Notes: a model not told the origin generated them from the sequence alone. A DNA stretch of 8,506 bases from Paramuribaculum sp. (GCA_029051965.1 JAIDJZ010000149.1:1-8506), one strand, 5' to 3'; counted from the first letter of the stretch, positions 1 through 7,319 are shown. Translations and numbers: made by a program.

Positions 1-57
1 GGTTAAAGTTGCAGAAACGGACATAATTATTTTTTTCGAATTAAAACTAAACAGTCC

Positions 58-1134
58 TCAGAGTCTGGTTGTTCGGTTTTTCAGAAGTGCGTCGAGAATC
101 ACCATTGCGGTCATGGCTTCGACAATCGGGACTGCGCGTGGAAGAACGCATGGATCGTGGCGGCCGCGTGCCTGAAGCAGTGTCGGCTGTCCGGTGTCGT
201 CGGTCGTGTCTACCCGGCGCAGAAGCGTGGCCACTGGCTTGAACGCGACTCTGAAATAGATGTCCGATCCGTTGGATATCCCTCCCTGGATGCCTCCGGA
301 GTGGTTTGTGGCGGTTGTGACGCCTCCGTTGCCGTCAGGAATGAAAGTGTCGGCCATCTCGCTTCCGAGCGATCCGCAGCCGTCGAATCCCATTCCGTAG
401 TCGAACCCTTTGGCCGCCGGTATCGAGAGCATCGCTGCGGCGAGCCGGCTCTGGAGTTTGTCGAAGAGCGGCTCGCCCAATCCGGGCGGCACTCCGCTGA
501 CCACGCATGTGACGGTTCCTCCGATGGTGTCGCCGTTTTTCTTTACTTCCTTTATCAGTCGGATCATTTCTTCGGCCACACCTTTGTCGGGGCATCTCGC
601 GTCGTTGTCATAGGCCGATGCGAGCGACATGGACGAGTAGGGGAGGGGAGTGGTGACCGGCCCGACACTCGACGTATAGGCGGCGACGGTGATGCCGTGT
701 TTCGACAGGACCTGTCGCGCAAGCGCGCCGCCGACAACGCGGGCTGCTGTCTCGCGTGCCGATGCGCGGCCGCCTCCGCGGTGGTCGCGCGTTCCGTATT
801 TCATCGTATAGGTCATGTCGGCGTGCGACGGTCGCCAGACATGTCTCATCTCCTCATAGTCCTTCGAGTGCTGGTCGGTGTTGGCTATCGTGAAACCTAT
901 CGGTGTGCCGGTCGTCTTACCCTCGAAGATTCCCGAGAGGAAGGTGACGCGGTCGTTCTCCTGCCGTCCGGTGACAATAGCCGACTGCCCGGGGCGCCGG
1001 CGGTCCAGTTCCTGCTGCACCGCATCCATGTCGACCTCGAGTCCCGCAGGCATTCCGTCGATGACTCCGCCGAGTGCGGGGCCATGCGACTCGCCGAAGG
1101 TCGTCAGCCTGTAGATCTCTCCGAAACTGTTCAT
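58..1134 (-). CDS. aroC: Chorismate synthase (AroC)
   Basis: This enzyme makes chorismate from 5-enolpyruvylshikimate-3-phosphate, the last step of the shikimate pathway, in the cytosol and with reduced FMN as cofactor. The 358-residue product has the usual family length and is complete. Visible hallmarks are the GESHG signature at residues 14-18 with the conserved His17, RPSHADMTY at 101-109 with the second conserved His104, the Arg/Gly-rich stretch ending in [15 protein letters not shown] at about 123-137, and RGRHDP at 323-328 with the conserved Asp327. The start codon overlaps the stop of the upstream ybaK-type gene (ATGA, 4 bases), so translation is probably coupled and the two share a promoter. 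There is no Shine-Dalgarno, as is usual in Bacteroidetes. I see no convincing terminator in the 57 bases left of the stop, only an AT-rich stretch. The assignment rests on several independent motifs and is firm. Confidence 0.98.
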   Translation of the reverse strand: MNSFGEIYRLTTFGESHGPALGGVIDGMPAGLEVDMDAVQQELDRRRPGQSAIVTGRQENDRVTFLSGIFEGKTTGTPIGFTIANTDQHSKDYEEMRHVWRPSHADMTYTMKYGTRDHRGGGRASARETAARVVGGALARQVLSKHGITVAAYTSSVGPVTTPLPYSSMSLASAYDNDARCPDKGVAEEMIRLIKEVKKNGDTIGGTVTCVVSGVPPGLGEPLFDKLQSRLAAAMLSIPAAKGFDYGMGFDGCGSLGSEMADTFIPDGNGGVTTATNHSGGIQGGISNGSDIYFRVAFKPVATLLRRVDTTDDTGQPTLLQARGRHDPCVLPRAVPIVEAMTAMVILDALLKNRTTRL

Positions 1135-1637
1135 GATTCTTCCTCCTCGTCAGGGGTGGAGACAATGTCGGCGACCGTGGCTCCGACATAGCCGATCAGA
1201 TCCTGCGGATCGATCTCAAGCTGCAGGCCGCGGACTCCCGCGCTGACATAGATCACCGGAAAGTCAGTGGCTGTCGTGTGGAAAAACGTCGGAAACGGTT
1301 TTTTCATTCCGATGGGCGAACAGCCGCCCCGTATGTAGCCAGTCAGCGGAAGCAGCTCTTTCATCGCGATCAGTTCCGCTTTCTTGTCGCCAGCCACTCT
1401 GGCGGCTTTCTTCAGATCGATCTCGCGGTCGCCGGGAAGAACGCAGACAAAATGGCCGGTTCTTTCGCCGTGGAGCACGATCGTCTTGAACACCTGCCTG
1501 ATGTCTTCTCCGAGCGATTCTGCGACATGGTCCGCCGCAAGGTTGGTCTCGTCCACTTCATAGGGGACAAGCCGATAGCTTATTCCGGCGCGGTCGAGAA
1601 GACGCGCGGCATTGGTTTTCTGGATCTTATTTCCCAT
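1131..1637 (-). CDS. ybaK: YbaK/EbsC-type Cys-tRNA(Pro) deacylase
   Basis: The 168-residue product belongs to the YbaK/EbsC family, single-domain trans-editing enzymes that hydrolyse Cys-tRNA(Pro) wrongly made by prolyl-tRNA synthetase. The family Lys is seen in VFKTIVL (Lys51), and the glycine-rich substrate-loop signature [14 protein letters not shown] lies at 100-113. The length fits stand-alone YbaK (about 155-170 residues). The C-terminus ends in an acidic tail (DEEEES). The chosen ATG leaves a short N-terminal segment ([13 protein letters not shown]) typical of the family and lies about 30 bases downstream of a good -7 box. It is the first gene of a two-gene unit, its TGA overlapping the aroC start. 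The link with aroC looks like genomic convenience rather than a shared pathway. The family call is firm. Exact specificity (Cys-tRNA(Pro) versus another mischarged tRNA) is inferred from the family. Confidence 0.93.
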   Translation of the reverse strand: MGNKIQKTNAARLLDRAGISYRLVPYEVDETNLAADHVAESLGEDIRQVFKTIVLHGERTGHFVCVLPGDREIDLKKAARVAGDKKAELIAMKELLPLTGYIRGGCSPIGMKKPFPTFFHTTATDFPVIYVSAGVRGLQLEIDPQDLIGYVGATVADIVSTPDEEEES

Positions 1638-1668
1638 AATTCACTAATGAGGCAAAGGGGTTGTTTTG

Positions 1669-1699
1669 CAAAGTTAATGCTTTTGTTCAACAATTGAAA
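1669..1699 (-). promoter_or_regulatory. Promoter for ybaK-aroC
   Basis: Read on the minus strand, TAACTTTG at 1676-1669 is a perfect match to the Bacteroidetes -7 consensus TAnnTTTG. TTTC lies 19 bases upstream (1699-1696) and matches three of four bases of the -33 element TTTG. Transcription would start near 1662, giving a leader of about 25 bases before the ybaK ATG. Position and orientation fit well, but no start site is mapped. Confidence 0.65.
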
Positions 1700-1717
1700 G
1701 ATTGCCGGTGTTATATG

Positions 1718-1815
1718 ATAAGTAAGTGTTCAAATTTAATTTATACAATAAGCTCGCAGATTGTATAAAAGATTTTAGTTCACTTACTATCGTTTAAATT
1801 TGAACACTTACTTAT
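1718..1815. repeat. Perfect 22-bp inverted repeat with nested palindrome
   Basis: Arms at 1718-1739 and 1794-1815 are perfect reverse complements over 22 bases (left arm begins ATAAGTAAGTG). The 54-base spacer contains a second perfect palindrome, TTTATACAAT at 1740-1749 against ATTGTATAAA at 1760-1769. A third copy of the arm core, CACTTACT, sits at 1781-1788, in the same orientation as the right-arm copy at 1805-1812. The element lies between divergent genes, 81 bases from the ybaK start and 91 bases from the outer-membrane protein start. Each arm contains TAAATTTG pointing outward. TATG occurs at both edges (1714-1717 and 1813-1816), but the right copy overlaps the arm, so it is not a clean target duplication. 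It could be an invertible promoter segment, a MITE-like remnant or a regulatory hairpin. The sequence alone does not decide. Confidence 0.9.
1773..1802 (+). promoter_or_regulatory. Possible promoter for outer-membrane protein
   Basis: TAAATTTG at 1795-1802 matches the -7 consensus TAnnTTTG perfectly and lies in the right arm of the 22-bp inverted repeat. The -33 match is weak (TTTT at 1773-1776, spacing 18). It is the only perfect -7 box I found between the repeat and the ATG at 1907, and it would give a leader of about 95-100 bases. Because the repeat is symmetrical, the same box exists on the minus strand at 1738-1731. Confidence 0.4.
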
Positions 1816-1906
1816 GTAGTTGCCGAAAAATAACAGGCACTCTGATTTACATAACGGTTAATTCTTAACAAACTCCAATAATACTATTCCCAAAATCCGT
1901 CAAACT

Positions 1907-2425
1907 ATGAAAAAGTTTTTCCTTTGTCTGATTGCCTTGTTAGGCATCACTGCAGGCGCGAGTGCGCAGAAAGCCAACTTCACTTTCGGCTACGGCGGTT
2001 ACACGGCTATGGATGCCTGCGACTACCACGATGGGCTCGGCAAGGTCAACACCGCCTGGGGCGCGTTGAATGTCGGCGTCAACTTCAAGGTGCTTCCCAA
2101 CTTCTGGATCGGGCCGTCATACACTTTCTCCAGCAGTTCGTTCAAACACTCCGATACGGACCTCTACTATCATGTCATCATGCTCAACGGCCGCTATGAT
2201 TACTACCGCAACAGCATCGTGACTCTTTATGCCCATCTTGGACTTGGCGCGGACATCACCCACATCTCGCCTGAACACGGCGACAATATCAACAAAGGTT
2301 ATTTTGCCTATCAGATTTCGCCAATCGGTGCCGACGTGCCTCTCAGCCGTTCGTTCACACTCTTCGGTGAACTCGGATTCGGCGCGCAGGGTCTGTTGCA
2401 GGTCGGCGGTCGTCTCAGTTTCTGA
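1907..2425 (+). CDS. Small beta-barrel outer-membrane protein
   Basis: The 172-residue product is a probable outer-membrane beta-barrel protein of the porin-like/OmpW-like small-barrel kind; the ligand or role is unknown. A signal peptide is clear: two Lys, a hydrophobic core (FFLCLIALLGITAGA), and an ASA motif that puts cleavage after residue 20, leaving mature QKANFTFGYG. The mature part alternates aromatic and polar residues in short strands (FTFGYGGY, WGALNVGVNF, FWIGPSYTF, YYHVIMLNGRYDYY, VTLYAHLGLGADI, FTLFGELGFGAQ) and ends in VGGRLSF. The terminal Phe fits the barrel-assembly signal. About 150 mature residues allow an eight-strand barrel. The start has an A-rich upstream and no Shine-Dalgarno. 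The stop codon overlaps the next ATG by one base (TGATG). The regulatory sequence upstream is unusual because of the inverted repeat. Localisation is well supported; specific function is not. Confidence 0.85.
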   Translation: MKKFFLCLIALLGITAGASAQKANFTFGYGGYTAMDACDYHDGLGKVNTAWGALNVGVNFKVLPNFWIGPSYTFSSSSFKHSDTDLYYHVIMLNGRYDYYRNSIVTLYAHLGLGADITHISPEHGDNINKGYFAYQISPIGADVPLSRSFTLFGELGFGAQGLLQVGGRLSF

Positions 2426-2454
2426 TGATGTTTCATCTGAATGATGGATCAATT

Positions 2455-2691
2455 ATGAATGACCGACTTTCTTACGAAGAAAAAAAGGAGCTCCCCGATT
2501 CGGTCTACGGACTTCCCGAACGGAGAGAATATCCGATGCCGGATGCCGCCCACGTGAGGGCTGCCGAAGCCTATTTCCGCTACTGTCCGGAGGATCTCCG
2601 ACCGGAGCTTGCGCGTGCGATTCTCCAGCGGGCGCGTGAATTCGGGGTGGAAGTTAAGAGTCCGACTGTTCTTTCTTATGCCGGAATGTGA
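2455..2691 (+). CDS. Small hypothetical protein, DUF6582-like
   Basis: This is a 78-residue soluble, charged protein with no signal peptide or membrane segment. It carries the block LPDSVYGLPERREYPMPDAAHVRAAEAYFRYC, followed by a charged helix (RPELARAILQRAREFGV). That block resembles the short LP-x-S-x-(F/Y)-x-LP...YP...D-x-x-H-x-x-x-A module found in small bacterial and phage-associated proteins (DUF6582-like, from memory). No biochemical role is known to me. An upstream in-frame ATG at 2425 overlaps the previous stop (TGATG) and would add ten residues (MMFHLNDGSI). I prefer the ATG at 2455 because GGA lies a few bases before it and the extra residues look unlike the rest, but coupling could favour 2425. 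It is probably co-transcribed with the barrel protein and is closed by the hairpin at 2713-2751. Confidence 0.75.
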   Translation: MNDRLSYEEKKELPDSVYGLPERREYPMPDAAHVRAAEAYFRYCPEDLRPELARAILQRAREFGVEVKSPTVLSYAGM

Positions 2692-2712
2692 AAAAAGGTT
2701 TCTTTGGAATCG

Positions 2713-2751
2713 GAAAAGCTGCATCAGAATCTGTTTTTGATGCAGCTTTTC
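2713..2751. terminator. Bidirectional intrinsic-type terminator
   Basis: A perfect 14-bp stem (2713-2726 with 2738-2751, GAAAAGCTGCATCA and its complement) closes an 11-base loop, which can zip further with three weak pairs. It sits between the convergent ends of the small hypothetical gene (stop at 2691) and the antiporter gene (stop at 2763). Both strands have an A-run at the start and a T-run at the end of the stem, so it can serve both directions. The T-tract lies within the stem and is short after it. Confidence 0.8.
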
Positions 2752-2762
2752 AGTTATTGGTG

Positions 2763-4964
2763 TCAGAGATCTATTTTTCGTGGGGCGCGTTTTCCTTTGA
2801 CGATCCTGCGCTTCAGCTCGTGGAGACGGTTGAACTGTTTCATCAGGCGCGGCCAGATGACCGACGGAACGCTCTCGACATTGGCATTGATGGCGTCGCC
2901 GGTCGACGGAACGACTGCTTCGGCGCCAAACTGCTCCGGATAGACAACGATGATATTGTTCTGCGAGAAATATTTCCGCAGGAATTCCGGAAGCGATGCC
3001 ATTGCCGGATCGTGGGAGACCGACGTCTGGCGAGCGGTGACTACCATAAACAGGTCGTCGTCGATAATCTTGTTGGCGAGAAGGACAATGTCGTCCCACT
3101 CCTCCATCAGCCGGTATTCGCGGCGGAAGCCGTAGCCCCCGTAATTGAGCACTGCCTCGATCGACCGACGGGTCGTTTCGGTCGTGAAGAAAACCGTGCG
3201 GCATCCGAGCTGGCGTCCCAGATTGCCGACACATTTGACCCAGCGGACGAATCCTGTCTCATATTCCGCTTTGTCGGGAACGGCGATGACAAGCCGGCGT
3301 ATGGTGTTGATCGGGATGTAGCAGCGCGAAATGACGATCATGCGGTTTGTCGACTTCAGCAGCTGGGTCAGCTTCTCGCCGAAAAACGAGTCAATCACTG
3401 CCGTGCGGCGGTGAAGGCCGATGACGACTTCGTTGATGTCGCGTTCCTCCATCGTATTGAGCACGCCGGTGACAAAATTGAGGTCGTAGCGTTCGATTGT
3501 CTGGATCGGCACATCAAGACTGGCAGCCGTCTGCTCCGCTGTGTCGAGCGACGCCTGTCCGACGGCGCGCGACGACGCCGAATTGTCGTTTCTGACATGC
3601 AGAGCGAAGAAATGGTTGTGGCCTCCCGGCTTGAAATCGTGCATCATCATCGAAAGCCCGACGAGTTCAGGCGCGCTTTTCGGGTTGACGACCGGGATCA
3701 GCGTGTTGACGACTGTTTTCTGCCGGCGTGCCTCCTGTTCGTCGACGGCCGGAGCGTCCGAAAGAGTCATCAGTTTTAGCTTCTGTGCGGCCCGGGCTGT
3801 GCCGATCGAAGAGACGGTGCAGGTCACCAGAATCATCACGATCGTTCCGTCGAGAACCGTCGAATTGAAAATTCCGATTCTGAAACCGATCGTGACAACA
3901 GCCAGCGCCACTGCTGTGTGGGCGTTTGAAAGCTGATACATGACCGACCTCTCGACCGGCTGCATTCTGAATATCTTCTGGGTCAGGAATGCCGCGAGCC
4001 ATTTTCCCGCCATCGCCGTCAGGCTCATGACGGCTGCGACATAGAGCGAGTCCCAGCCGGCAAAAAGAGCGCCGATATTGATCATCATTCCGACTCCGAT
4101 AAGGAAATAGGGGATGAAAAGCGCGTTGCCGACGAACTCTATCCGGCCCATGAGCGACGAACGCGCCGGTATGAACCGGTTCAGCACAATGCCCGCGAAG
4201 AACGCTCCGAAGACGCCCTCCAGTCCGACCCAGGCGGCTGTTTCGGCTGCGAGGAAGACCATTGCAAGGATGTAGACAAACTGCGGAATCGCATCCTTGT
4301 AGCGTTTGAAAAACCATCGGGTCACCCGCGGATAGATGTAGACGACCGACAGACAGTAGACAACCAGCCCTCCAAGCAGCCTGACCATCGCAAGGATGCT
4401 CAGATGGCCCTCGCTCGCGACGCTGATCGTTCCGGCAAGCACAAGCAGCGAGCCTAAGACCGTGAAAATCGTACCGGCCACTGCTATGACGACCGCTCGG
4501 TTTGTCGTAAGTCCGAAGCGGGAGACGATCGGGTAGGAGAGCAGCGTGTGGGCCGCGAACATCGACGCAAGCAGAATCGAGGTCAGGAAGTCGAAGTGGA
4601 GAAACGTGGCCCCCGAGATTGCACCGACAATGAGCGGAACGACAAACGTGAACAGGCCGAACACGATTCCCCGTTTGAAATTACGCTTAAGGTGGTACAT
4701 GTCGATCTCGACCCCCGCCAGAAACATCAGGTAGAGGATGCCGACCGAGCCGAAAACCTCGAAACTCATGTCGCGCGCCAGAACGTTGAACCCGTAGGGC
4801 CCGACGATCATCCCCGCGATGATCATTCCGATCACATGCGGAATCTTGAGCCGGCTCAGAAGCATTGGCACCAGCAGGATTATGGCCAGCACGATCAGAA
4901 AGATCAGTACTGGCGACGAAACCAACGGATGGATTGCCGGAATGCCGACGGATAGGAGTGTCAT
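2763..4964 (-). CDS. CPA2-type cation:proton antiporter homologue with USP-like tail
   Basis: The 733-residue product combines an N-terminal Na+/H+-exchanger-type membrane domain (about residues 15-395, roughly a dozen hydrophobic segments) with a cytosolic region of about 340 residues. Family hallmarks are IPHVIGMIIAGMIVGPYG (41-58), LMFLAGVEIDM (79-89), AAHTLLSYPIVSRFGL (137-152) and VFGAFFAGIVLNR (251-263). The tail looks like two universal-stress-protein-like halves. The first ends in VVIGLHRRTAV...FFGEKLTQLLKST...MIVISR (513-547), the pattern of the USP nucleotide-binding loop. The second starts near 556 (RRLVIAVPDK). There is no RCK/TrkA-N domain as in KefB/KefC. The membrane Asp usual in this fold (the NapA ND/DD position) appears replaced in GTIFTVLGSLLVLA (164-177; Val169), so exchange activity is uncertain. 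The gene starts 36 bases after asd with no promoter seen between them, and ends at a terminator. The family is firm; the ion is unknown. Confidence 0.9.
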   Translation of the reverse strand: MTLLSVGIPAIHPLVSSPVLIFLIVLAIILLVPMLLSRLKIPHVIGMIIAGMIVGPYGFNVLARDMSFEVFGSVGILYLMFLAGVEIDMYHLKRNFKRGIVFGLFTFVVPLIVGAISGATFLHFDFLTSILLASMFAAHTLLSYPIVSRFGLTTNRAVVIAVAGTIFTVLGSLLVLAGTISVASEGHLSILAMVRLLGGLVVYCLSVVYIYPRVTRWFFKRYKDAIPQFVYILAMVFLAAETAAWVGLEGVFGAFFAGIVLNRFIPARSSLMGRIEFVGNALFIPYFLIGVGMMINIGALFAGWDSLYVAAVMSLTAMAGKWLAAFLTQKIFRMQPVERSVMYQLSNAHTAVALAVVTIGFRIGIFNSTVLDGTIVMILVTCTVSSIGTARAAQKLKLMTLSDAPAVDEQEARRQKTVVNTLIPVVNPKSAPELVGLSMMMHDFKPGGHNHFFALHVRNDNSASSRAVGQASLDTAEQTAASLDVPIQTIERYDLNFVTGVLNTMEERDINEVVIGLHRRTAVIDSFFGEKLTQLLKSTNRMIVISRCYIPINTIRRLVIAVPDKAEYETGFVRWVKCVGNLGRQLGCRTVFFTTETTRRSIEAVLNYGGYGFRREYRLMEEWDDIVLLANKIIDDDLFMVVTARQTSVSHDPAMASLPEFLRKYFSQNNIIVVYPEQFGAEAVVPSTGDAINANVESVPSVIWPRLMKQFNRLHELKRRIVKGKRAPRKIDL

Positions 4965-5000
4965 GCGGGCGATGGCGCTATAGAGAAAAATCGCAGTTTC

Positions 5001-6011
5001 TTATTTCTTGTGGGCAAGGATATACTGGGCGATCTGAACGGCGTTGAGGGCTGCTCCCTTCTTGATCTGGTCGCCGACAATCCAGAATGTCAGGCCGCGT
5101 TCGTTGGCGAGGTCCTTGCGGAGACGTCCGACGAAAACCGGATCGCAGCCGGCTGCATCCAGAGGCATCGGATAGGATTTCGCCTCGGGATCGTCGACAA
5201 CGACGAGACCTTCGGCCTCTGCGAAGGCTTTGCGGACAGTTGCCAGGTCGAGCGCTTCTTCTGTTTCGACCCAGACTGCCTCGCTGTGGGCGCGCATGAC
5301 CGGAACGCGGACACACATCGCGCTGACGCTCAGTTCCGGCGCATGCATGATCTTGCGGGTCTCGTTGAACATCTTCATCTCCTCTTTAGTATAGCCGTTG
5401 TCCGTGAAGACGTCGACCTGCGGGATGACGTTATAGGCGAGCTGATAGGCAAACTTCTCGACTGTCGGCTCTTCGCCCCGCTGAAGCTGGCCATACTGGG
5501 CGATCAGCTCGTCCATCGCGGCCGCTCCCGCTCCGCTGGCTGCCTGATAGGTGGCAACGTGTACGCGGCTGATACGGCTGAGATCGTTGATCGGCTTGAG
5601 GGCCACAACCATCTGGATCGTCGTGCAGTTCGGATTGGCTATGATGTTGCGCGGAGTGTTGAACGCGTCATCGCCGTTCACTTCCGGAACGACCAGTGGC
5701 ACATCCTCGTCCATTCTGAACGCGCTCGAGTTGTCGATCATCAGGGCGCCGTGGGCCGTGATGACCGATGCATATTTCTTTGAGGTGCCGGCTCCGGCCG
5801 ACGTAAAGGCAATGTCTACGTCGCGGAAAAGTTCCGGATCATCCGTCAGCTCGACCACTGTGTAGTCTTTGCCACGGAAACTGTAGGTGCGGCCGGCGCT
5901 GCGGCTTGAACCGAAAAGTTTGAGGTTGTCGATGGGGAAATTCTGTTCGTCGAGGACGCGGAGAAACTCCTGGCCCACGGCGCCGCTGGCGCCTACAATA
6001 GCTATGTTCAT
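5001..6011 (-). CDS. asd: Aspartate-semialdehyde dehydrogenase (Asd)
   Basis: This enzyme reduces beta-aspartyl phosphate to aspartate semialdehyde with NADPH, the branch point to lysine/diaminopimelate, threonine and methionine. The 336-residue product is full length. It has the N-terminal nucleotide-binding loop GASGAVG (7-13), the phosphate-binding SSAFRMD (95-101), the catalytic Cys129 in NPNCTTIQ (127-133), Gln156 in TYQAASGAG, and the substrate/acid-base residues Glu217 (FNET), Arg235 and His242 ([12 protein letters not shown], 233-244). The compact length and motif spacing resemble the Gram-positive-like subclass (about 330-360 residues), which is also common in Bacteroidetes. The start is [10 protein letters not shown], directly at the Rossmann fold, with a -7 box about 26 bases upstream. 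A CPA2-type antiporter gene follows after 36 bases and is probably co-transcribed. Function is firm. Confidence 0.98.
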   Translation of the reverse strand: MNIAIVGASGAVGQEFLRVLDEQNFPIDNLKLFGSSRSAGRTYSFRGKDYTVVELTDDPELFRDVDIAFTSAGAGTSKKYASVITAHGALMIDNSSAFRMDEDVPLVVPEVNGDDAFNTPRNIIANPNCTTIQMVVALKPINDLSRISRVHVATYQAASGAGAAAMDELIAQYGQLQRGEEPTVEKFAYQLAYNVIPQVDVFTDNGYTKEEMKMFNETRKIMHAPELSVSAMCVRVPVMRAHSEAVWVETEEALDLATVRKAFAEAEGLVVVDDPEAKSYPMPLDAAGCDPVFVGRLRKDLANERGLTFWIVGDQIKKGAALNAVQIAQYILAHKK

Positions 6012-6036
6012 TGTCTGTCTGTTTTGAATTCGGTTG

Positions 6037-6044
6037 CAAAATTA
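6037..6044 (-). promoter_or_regulatory. -7 element upstream of asd
   Basis: TAATTTTG on the minus strand (6044-6037) matches TAnnTTTG perfectly. It would start transcription near 6030, giving a leader of about 20 bases before the asd ATG. I see no clear TTTG at the -33 distance. It sits in the 94-base gap between asd and the GlmU-like gene, so asd probably has its own promoter besides possible readthrough. Confidence 0.55.
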
Positions 6045-6105
6045 TATAAAAATGTAGAATTATTTCTCTTTTCCGCTCCGATTTCCGAACGATTGCGTCC
6101 CATTC

Positions 6106-7272
6106 CTACCGGTAGACGTCGGTCATCGAATGGAGTGTCGCGAAAAGAGATTCCATTGCCGGCGTCAGCTCGACGTCGCGGCGGGCCATCACGCGGCGGG
6201 CGATTCCGAGGAATTTGGCGAGGCTGACCTCGCTGAATCCCATCGTGGCACCACCCTCGGAAAACGACCCGACGAAGTTGCGCGGAAACCCTGTCCCGTG
6301 GATATTGACCCCGACCCCGACCGTCGTGGCCGTGTTGAACATCGTGTTGATGCCCGCTTTCGAATGGTCGCCCATGATCAGGCCGCAGAACTGCAGCCCC
6401 GTCCGCTGAAACCGTCCGCTCGCATAATCCCAGAGCTTGATCTCCGTGTAGTCGTTCTTCAGATTCGAGGCGACGCATCCCGCTCCGAGATTACACCACG
6501 ATCCGATCACGGCATTGCCCAGAAATCCGTCGTGAGCCTTGTTCGAATAGTCGTGGATGACGACATTGTTGATCTCGCCCCCGACCTTGCAGTGGCGTCC
6601 GATCGTAGTCGCGCCGTAGATGCGGGTGAGCATGTTGACCGTCGAACGGTCGAGGATGGCGATCGGACCGCGGAGACACGACCCCTCCATCACTTCGGCG
6701 TCCCGGCCGATGTAGATGGGGCCTCCTTCGGTGTTGAAGGTGACGCCTTCGGCTTTGGCGCCTTCGGCCATCAGGATTCTGGCCGACGTTCCGATGACCG
6801 TACATGTCTTGCTGACCGGACGCCACTCCATCCGCTCCACGAGGCGTTCGAAGTCGTCGGCGATTGCCGTTGCATTGTATTGAAACAGATGATAGGCGCG
6901 CGTGATCTCAGTCAGCTTGCCGGGGTAGGGGAGCAGACGTCCGGGATTCTCTCCGCACGAGGCGATCACCTCGCCGCCATCTCCGGCCGTCAGAGCCTCT
7001 CCCGGAAGGAGAAGGGCGACAGCGTCCGCCAGCTCCGGCGTCGGCAGAATGTGGGAGGCGATTATCAGTGAATCCGGGCCCGCCTTTGCGTTCGGATACA
7101 CCTCCCGCAGATAGTCGGCTGTCGAATAACTGTAGTCCCCCTCGAGAAGCATTTCCCATTTCTGGCGCAGGGTCATGATTCCGAGCAGAAGCTCGCTGAT
7201 CGGTCGTGTGAATGTCAGCGGCAGAAGCGATGCCGCCACCTCTGGTTTGTCTGATAATATAATGTGTCGCAT
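6106..7272 (-). CDS. Alternative GlmU-like sugar nucleotidyltransferase/acetyltransferase
   Basis: The 388-residue product resembles the alternative bacterial GlmU family typical of Bacteroidetes (TIGR03991-like, from memory). These are predicted to make UDP-N-acetylglucosamine from glucosamine-1-phosphate for peptidoglycan and surface glycans. The N-terminal part (1-150) is a reduced nucleotidyltransferase fold opening with IILSDKP and LLPLTFTRPISELLLGI (16-32), the family signature. The C-terminal part (about 155-360) is a left-handed beta-helix of hexapeptide repeats (IYIGRDAEV, ATTIGRHCKVGGEI, AVIGSWCNLGAGCVAS, MGDHSKAGINTMFN, TTVGVGVNIHG). The start MRHIILSD at 7272 is chosen because the family begins there and a -7 box lies 31-38 bases upstream. 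An in-frame ATG at 7593 would add 107 low-complexity residues running through the promoter and across the divergent gene, so I reject it. Family is firm; substrate is inferred. Confidence 0.9.
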   Translation of the reverse strand: MRHIILSDKPEVAASLLPLTFTRPISELLLGIMTLRQKWEMLLEGDYSYSTADYLREVYPNAKAGPDSLIIASHILPTPELADAVALLLPGEALTAGDGGEVIASCGENPGRLLPYPGKLTEITRAYHLFQYNATAIADDFERLVERMEWRPVSKTCTVIGTSARILMAEGAKAEGVTFNTEGGPIYIGRDAEVMEGSCLRGPIAILDRSTVNMLTRIYGATTIGRHCKVGGEINNVVIHDYSNKAHDGFLGNAVIGSWCNLGAGCVASNLKNDYTEIKLWDYASGRFQRTGLQFCGLIMGDHSKAGINTMFNTATTVGVGVNIHGTGFPRNFVGSFSEGGATMGFSEVSLAKFLGIARRVMARRDVELTPAMESLFATLHSMTDVYR

Positions 7273-7287
7273 ATTGAATTGCTTTAG

Positions 7288-7319
7288 TTTGCCAAGATCT
7301 TGCAAAATTATTAAATTTG
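7288..7319 (+). promoter_or_regulatory. Consensus promoter for TPR lipoprotein gene
   Basis: TTTG at 7288-7291, a 20-base spacer and TAAATTTG at 7312-7319 match the full Bacteroidetes -33/-7 consensus exactly. Transcription would start near 7325, with a leader of about 38 bases before the ATG at 7364. It overlaps the divergent -7 box of the GlmU-like gene, so the polymerase probably cannot occupy both at once. Confidence 0.75.
7303..7310 (-). promoter_or_regulatory. -7 element upstream of GlmU-like gene
   Basis: TAATTTTG on the minus strand (7310-7303) is a perfect -7 match. It lies one base from the plus-strand -7 box and 31 bases from the GlmU-like ATG. No TTTG is seen at the -33 distance. 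It supports the shorter start at 7272, because the promoter lies inside the rejected N-terminal extension. Confidence 0.55.

Noticed and set aside
1..57. Promoter or terminator in the leftmost AT-rich bases
   Set aside because: Only one-mismatch -7-like strings and a short T-run are present. There is no stem and no gene start in view.
157..1191. Long plus-strand open frame opposite aroC and the end of ybaK
   Set aside because: It is Arg/Val/Ser-rich with no family motif and lies fully antisense to two firmly identified genes. It is a shadow of GC-rich codons.
1702..1825. Target-site duplication (TTGCCG at 1702-1707 and 1820-1825) flanking the inverted repeat
   Set aside because: The six-base match is not adjacent to the arms (10 bases away on the left, 4 on the right), so it does not define a transposon end.
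2688..3779. 363-codon plus-strand open frame opposite the antiporter gene
   Set aside because: It has low-complexity, His/Arg/Asp-rich content, no motif, and runs through the terminator hairpin and antisense to a clear membrane protein.
6130..7071. 313-codon plus-strand open frame opposite the GlmU-like gene
   Set aside because: It is the antisense shadow of hexapeptide-repeat coding DNA, with no recognisable domain or promoter.
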